A DNA stretch of 6,361 nucleotides from DASXBA01 sp046729895. Its GTDB lineage: Bacteria > Actinomycetota > Thermoleophilia > Solirubrobacterales > Thermoleophilaceae. The stretch is taken from NCBI GenBank assembly GCA_046729895.1, contig JBKPHP010000060.1, forward strand, positions 1 to 6,361, in the 5' to 3' direction. The notes beneath the pieces were generated by a model that was not told where the DNA came from, searched no databases, and saw only the letters and a list, made by a program, of their open reading frames with translations. A program made the position numbers and the translations under genes. This document shows, piece by piece, positions 1 through 6,361 of the stretch (positions are counted from its first letter, which is position 1; every line of letters starts with the position of its first letter).

Positions 1-18
1 TCCGAGTGGTGCAACACT
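1..18 (+). other. Probable library index and P7 remnant (non-genomic)
   Basis: In an i7-side Nextera library molecule, the bases just before the read-2 tail are the sample index, preceded by the P7 sequence ending in TACGAGAT. Bases 1-8 (TCCGAGTG) match those last eight P7 bases at only 5 of 8 positions. That would leave bases 9-18 as a 10-base index. The position and length fit and the neighbouring adapter also carries errors, but the match alone is weak. What can be said firmly is that sequence lying outside a ligated adapter is unlikely to be contiguous with the genome at base 53. Confidence 0.5.
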
Positions 19-52
19 GTCTGGTGGGCTCGGTGTTGTGTATAAGCGACAG
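19..52 (+). other. Sequencing adapter: Nextera read-2 tail plus Tn5 mosaic end (non-genomic)
   Basis: These 34 bases align without gaps to the Nextera read-2 transposase adapter. The first 15 bases (19-33) match the tail GTCTCGTGGGCTCGG at 14 of 15 positions. The last 19 (34-52) match the mosaic end AGATGTGTATAAGAGACAG at 16 of 19. The four mismatches are at bases 23 (C to G), 34 (A to T), 36 (A to T) and 47 (A to C). A match this long, covering both halves in the right order, is not expected by chance, and a natural Tn5/IS50 end would not carry the read-2 tail. Translation of this stretch gives the familiar adapter peptides: CISDR in the kinase frame (normally CIRDR) and YKRQ in the next frame. 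The sequence should be trimmed, and nothing about gene starts can be inferred from it. Confidence 0.95.
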
Positions 53-53
53 G

Positions 54-3818
<3,765 letters not shown>

Positions 3819-3825
3819 GCGCGCC

Positions 3826-6204
3826 ATGACGCAGGACCGCCGAGCCAGTGTGCTGCTGGTCGACGACGAGCCCGACAACCTGGTCGCACTCACGGCGGTG
3901 CTCGAGCCGCTGGACCGAGAGCTCGTGCAGGCGACGTCGGGGGAGGAAGCGCTGAGGCTGCTCCTGAGGCGGGAGTTCGCCGTGATCCTCCTCGACGTCC
4001 GGATGCCGGGACTCGACGGCTTCGAGACTGCTGCCCTGATCAAGCAACGCGAAAAGACCCGCCACATCCCGATCATCTTCATAACGGCGGTGAGCAAGGA
4101 CACCGAGCAGGTCTTCCGCGGCTACTCGGAGGGAGCGGTCGACTACCTCCTCAAGCCGTACGACCCGGCCGTGCTGAGATCCAAGGTGTCGGTATTCATC
4201 GAGCTGTACGAGCGGAGCGCCGCACTGGAGGAGAGCGAGGAGCGCTTTCGCACGGCCTTTGCCAACGCTCCCAGCGGAATGGCGGTGGTGGCGCCAGAAG
4301 GGCGGCTGCTGCAGGTCAACCGCGCCCTGGCGCAGATGGTCGGCCGCTCGCAGGCGGAGCTGGCAGGCAGCCGCTGGGAGTCGATCATCCATCCGGACGA
4401 TCGTGCCGACGACCGCGAGGCCCTGCGTGAGCTGTTGGAGGGAGAACGCGCCGTCTACCGCGCCGAGCGGCGCTGCCTCCACGCCGACGGCAGGGTGCTC
4501 CTCTTCACGCTCAGCGTGTCTCCGATGGCCGGTCGGGGGGATCGCCCGCCGCAGCTGATCGCCCAGCTCGAGGACGTGACCGAGCGCAAGCACGCCGAGC
4601 TCGAGCGAGCGGAGCGCCTCCGCGAGCAGGCCGCGCGAGCCGAGGCGGAGGTGGTCACGCAGATGGTGCGCAACCTCCAGAACGTCTCCGACACCGCCCT
4701 CTCCCACCTGGCTCTCGATGACCTCCTGCCGGAGCTGCTCGACCGCATCGGCGAGATCCTCCGCGCTGACGCCGTCTCCGTGCTGCTTACGGACGCGGAC
4801 CGCGCCGGGCTGGTGCTGCGCGCCAGTCGCGGCGTGGGCGCAAGCGCGGGTCCCGAGCGCGTCCCCCTCTCCCGGGGCAGCTTCGCGGGACGGGTCGCAA
4901 AGGAGCGCCGGCCCATCGTGCTCGAGGAGGGGGAAGGCGAGGGCGAATTGCGCTCACTGATCGGCGTACCGCTGCTCGCGGAGGGCGAGGTCAGCGGCGT
5001 CGTTCTCGTGGGATCGCTCACGCCCGGCCGCTTCGACGACAACGACGCCGCGCTGCTCGCTCTGGTCGCGGATCGCGCCGCGCTCGCAATCGGGAACGCC
5101 AGCCTGTACGAGCGCGAGCACCGGATCGTCGAGACCCTCCAACGCTCGCTCCTGCCCGCCCGGCTCCCGAATCTTCCGGGGATGTCGATTGCCGCTCACT
5201 ACTCGCCCGGCGGAGCCGACGTAGGAGGCGATTGGTACGACGCGATCGAGCTGGGCGGCGGAGGCGTGGGACTCGCGATGGGTGACGTGGTGGGCCACGG
5301 GCTCGAGGCGGCCGCGTTGATGGGCGAGCTGCGCAACGCGCTGCGGGCCTATGCGCTCGAGGCACCGTCGCCGGGGGCCGTGCTCTCCCGGCTGAATCGG
5401 CTCGTGAACCAGATGGAGGAAGACAAGATGGCCACCCTGGTCTACGCGGTCATCGATGCGGACTGGACGCACGTGCGCTTCGCGGGCGCCGGACACCCGC
5501 CTCCCCTGCTGGTGCGGCCCGACGGCCGTGCGGAATTCCTCTGGGAGGGACGCTCGACACCCCTCGGTGTCGGCAGGTTCCGCCGGTATGAGGAGGGCGC
5601 GGCGAGGCTCGAGGGCGGATCGACGCTGGCGCTGTACACGGACGGGCTGGTGGAGGTGCGGGGTGAGACGCTCACGGAGGGGCTCGAGCGGCTCAGGGAT
5701 GCGGTCGTCGCCGGCCCGCCCGAGCCGCAGGCCCTCTGCGACCACGTGATCGGTTCCCTGCTCGGAAGCCGTGCCGCCCTGGACGACGTCGCCTTCCTGG
5801 CCCTCAGGACGGTCCCGCTGGCACGTGAGCTCCTCCGGTTCGAGCTGCCCACCGACCGGATCTCGCTCCGATACGTCCGCCGGATCCTGGCCCGCTGGCT
5901 GGAGCAAGCCGGCGCAAGCCCGACGGAGACCTTCGACATCCAACTGGCGTCCCACGAGGCGTGCGCGAACGCGATCGAGCACGCCTACCAATTCAGCGAA
6001 GCCCTGGTCGAGCTGGAGGCGCACCTGATCGACAGGGAAGTGGCGCTCAAGGTCCGCGACAGCGGCAGCTGGCGGCCACGGCCCCCGAAGCAGCGCGGAA
6101 AGGGAATGCAGATGATGAACGCGCTTATGGACCGCGTGAGCGTGAATACCGGGCCCGACGGCACCGAGGTCGAGCTCCGCCGGAAGCTCGACGCCGCGGC
6201 GTAA
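3826..6204 (+). CDS. REC-PAS-GAF-PP2C (SpoIIE-type) phosphatase fused to RsbW-type ATPase/kinase
   Basis: This 792-residue protein joins a two-component input to a partner-switching output (residue n begins at base 3823+3n). Domains: REC 1-125 with D13/D14, phosphoacceptor D57, T87 and K110 followed by Pro, all intact; PAS about 136-255, with HPDD and an EDVTERK exit; GAF about 296-428; PP2C of the SpoIIE/RsbU type about 430-665, with metal-ligand Asp in GGDWYD (D469) and GDVVGHG (D487), YTDG (D606) and DDVAF (D653/D654); RsbW/SpoIIAB-like HATPase about 670-790 with N-box E711 and N715 in EACANAIEHAY, D745 and G747, and RGKGM at 757. In known systems RsbU/SpoIIE-type phosphatases dephosphorylate STAS anti-anti-sigma proteins and RsbW-type kinases phosphorylate them while binding sigma. 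Both sites look complete here. It has no membrane segment and no DNA-binding domain. It lies seven bases after the hybrid kinase gene, its likely phosphodonor. No STAS or sigma gene is in the window. ATG at 3826 gives a full REC domain, so the start is secure. Confidence 0.95.
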   Translation: MTQDRRASVLLVDDEPDNLVALTAVLEPLDRELVQATSGEEALRLLLRREFAVILLDVRMPGLDGFETAALIKQREKTRHIPIIFITAVSKDTEQVFRGYSEGAVDYLLKPYDPAVLRSKVSVFIELYERSAALEESEERFRTAFANAPSGMAVVAPEGRLLQVNRALAQMVGRSQAELAGSRWESIIHPDDRADDREALRELLEGERAVYRAERRCLHADGRVLLFTLSVSPMAGRGDRPPQLIAQLEDVTERKHAELERAERLREQAARAEAEVVTQMVRNLQNVSDTALSHLALDDLLPELLDRIGEILRADAVSVLLTDADRAGLVLRASRGVGASAGPERVPLSRGSFAGRVAKERRPIVLEEGEGEGELRSLIGVPLLAEGEVSGVVLVGSLTPGRFDDNDAALLALVADRAALAIGNASLYEREHRIVETLQRSLLPARLPNLPGMSIAAHYSPGGADVGGDWYDAIELGGGGVGLAMGDVVGHGLEAAALMGELRNALRAYALEAPSPGAVLSRLNRLVNQMEEDKMATLVYAVIDADWTHVRFAGAGHPPPLLVRPDGRAEFLWEGRSTPLGVGRFRRYEEGAARLEGGSTLALYTDGLVEVRGETLTEGLERLRDAVVAGPPEPQALCDHVIGSLLGSRAALDDVAFLALRTVPLARELLRFELPTDRISLRYVRRILARWLEQAGASPTETFDIQLASHEACANAIEHAYQFSEALVELEAHLIDREVALKVRDSGSWRPRPPKQRGKGMQMMNALMDRVSVNTGPDGTEVELRRKLDAAA

Positions 6205-6361
6205 GGACCTAGCGCGCCCGCCAGGATTCACGAACTCGCGTGATATTCCCCGCGTGGGGGCGGGCTCCTATATCGCAGCTTGGGCGCGTAGTCCTCGGGC
6301 AGGCCGAGGATGCCTCCGGCTCAACGCTCGCTTACCCGGTGGAAAATGATCTCGTCCACGG
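6205..6361. other. 3' flank with no confident gene
   Basis: No RNA gene, repeat, promoter or complete reading frame can be supported here. It holds the hairpin at 6292-6310 and a short CCCC/GGGG pairing at 6248-6259. On the minus strand, bases 6321-6359 read as VDEIIFHRVSER followed by a TGA stop at 6323-6321. That could be the C terminus of a convergent gene running in from beyond base 6361. Twelve codons are too few to identify a family or to be sure it is coding. Confidence 0.5.
6292..6310. terminator. Possible bidirectional terminator hairpin
   Basis: TCCTCGG (6292-6298) and CCGAGGA (6304-6310) form a perfect 7-bp stem with a five-base loop, about 90 bases after the stop of the phosphatase gene. 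Neither side is followed by a run of T, so it does not meet the classical rho-independent pattern, although U-poor hairpins are often proposed as terminators in high-GC actinobacteria. A symmetrical stem between two converging genes would fit if a minus-strand gene ends at 6321. In sequence this GC-rich a 7-bp stem can also arise by chance. Confidence 0.3.

Noticed and set aside
34..52. Natural Tn5/IS50-type transposon end
   Set aside because: The mosaic-end similarity is directly preceded by the read-2 sequencing tail, which exists only in library adapters, and no transposase gene is present.
4954..6231. A 425-residue minus-strand open frame, and similar long minus-strand frames at 1968-3182, 1110-1946 and 3793-4707
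   Set aside because: Each lies opposite a well-defined signalling gene with clear catalytic motifs. The antisense translations show no recognisable domain and have the biased composition expected from GC-rich codon usage.
6248..6259. CCCC/GGGG pairing as a terminator
   Set aside because: It is a 4-bp stem with a four-base loop in GC-rich sequence and no T run; the 7-bp stem at 6292 is the better candidate.
6310..6361. A plus-strand start at ATG 6310 reading MPPAQRSLTRWKM
   Set aside because: It begins in the hairpin arm, has no plausible ribosome binding site and is cut off after 17 codons, with nothing to distinguish it from chance.

Overview
This is a high-GC window, most likely from an actinomycetote (possibly Thermoleophilia or Solirubrobacterales; inferred from base composition and domain repertoire only). 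It is probably a contig end from a short-read assembly. It holds two co-directional signalling genes and about 160 bases of 3' flank. No mobile element, CRISPR array, tRNA or rRNA gene is visible.

Bases 1-52 are not genomic. Bases 19-52 match the Illumina Nextera read-2 transposase adapter, including its Tn5 mosaic end, at 30 of 34 positions. Bases 1-18 look like what precedes it in a library molecule. Genomic sequence begins at base 53, inside a coding region. The GTG at base 6 is therefore a false start and the first gene lacks its true N terminus.

Bases 54-3818 encode the remainder of a large soluble-looking hybrid histidine kinase: a chain of 92-residue double-HAMP repeats, GAF, coiled coil, HisKA, HATPase_c and three receiver domains. 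The first receiver has lost all its catalytic residues.

Seven bases after its stop, a second gene (3826-6204) encodes a 792-residue protein with the order REC, PAS, GAF, PP2C (SpoIIE/RsbU-type), RsbW-type HATPase. The spacing and a GGTGA overlapping the upstream stop suggest an operon with coupled translation. The inferred circuit is that the hybrid kinase senses through HAMP and GAF, autophosphorylates and passes phosphate to one of its intact receivers and/or to the receiver of the second protein. That protein in turn sets the phosphorylation state of an unseen STAS anti-sigma antagonist, using a phosphatase and an anti-sigma-type kinase carried on the same chain. The arrangement recalls the Streptomyces osaA/osaB/osaC osmotic-stress locus, but with the receiver fused directly to the phosphatase/kinase protein.

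Bases 205 past position 6000 onward (6205-6361) contain no convincing gene. They hold a perfect 7-bp hairpin that may be a terminator, and possibly the C-terminal end of a convergent minus-strand gene.
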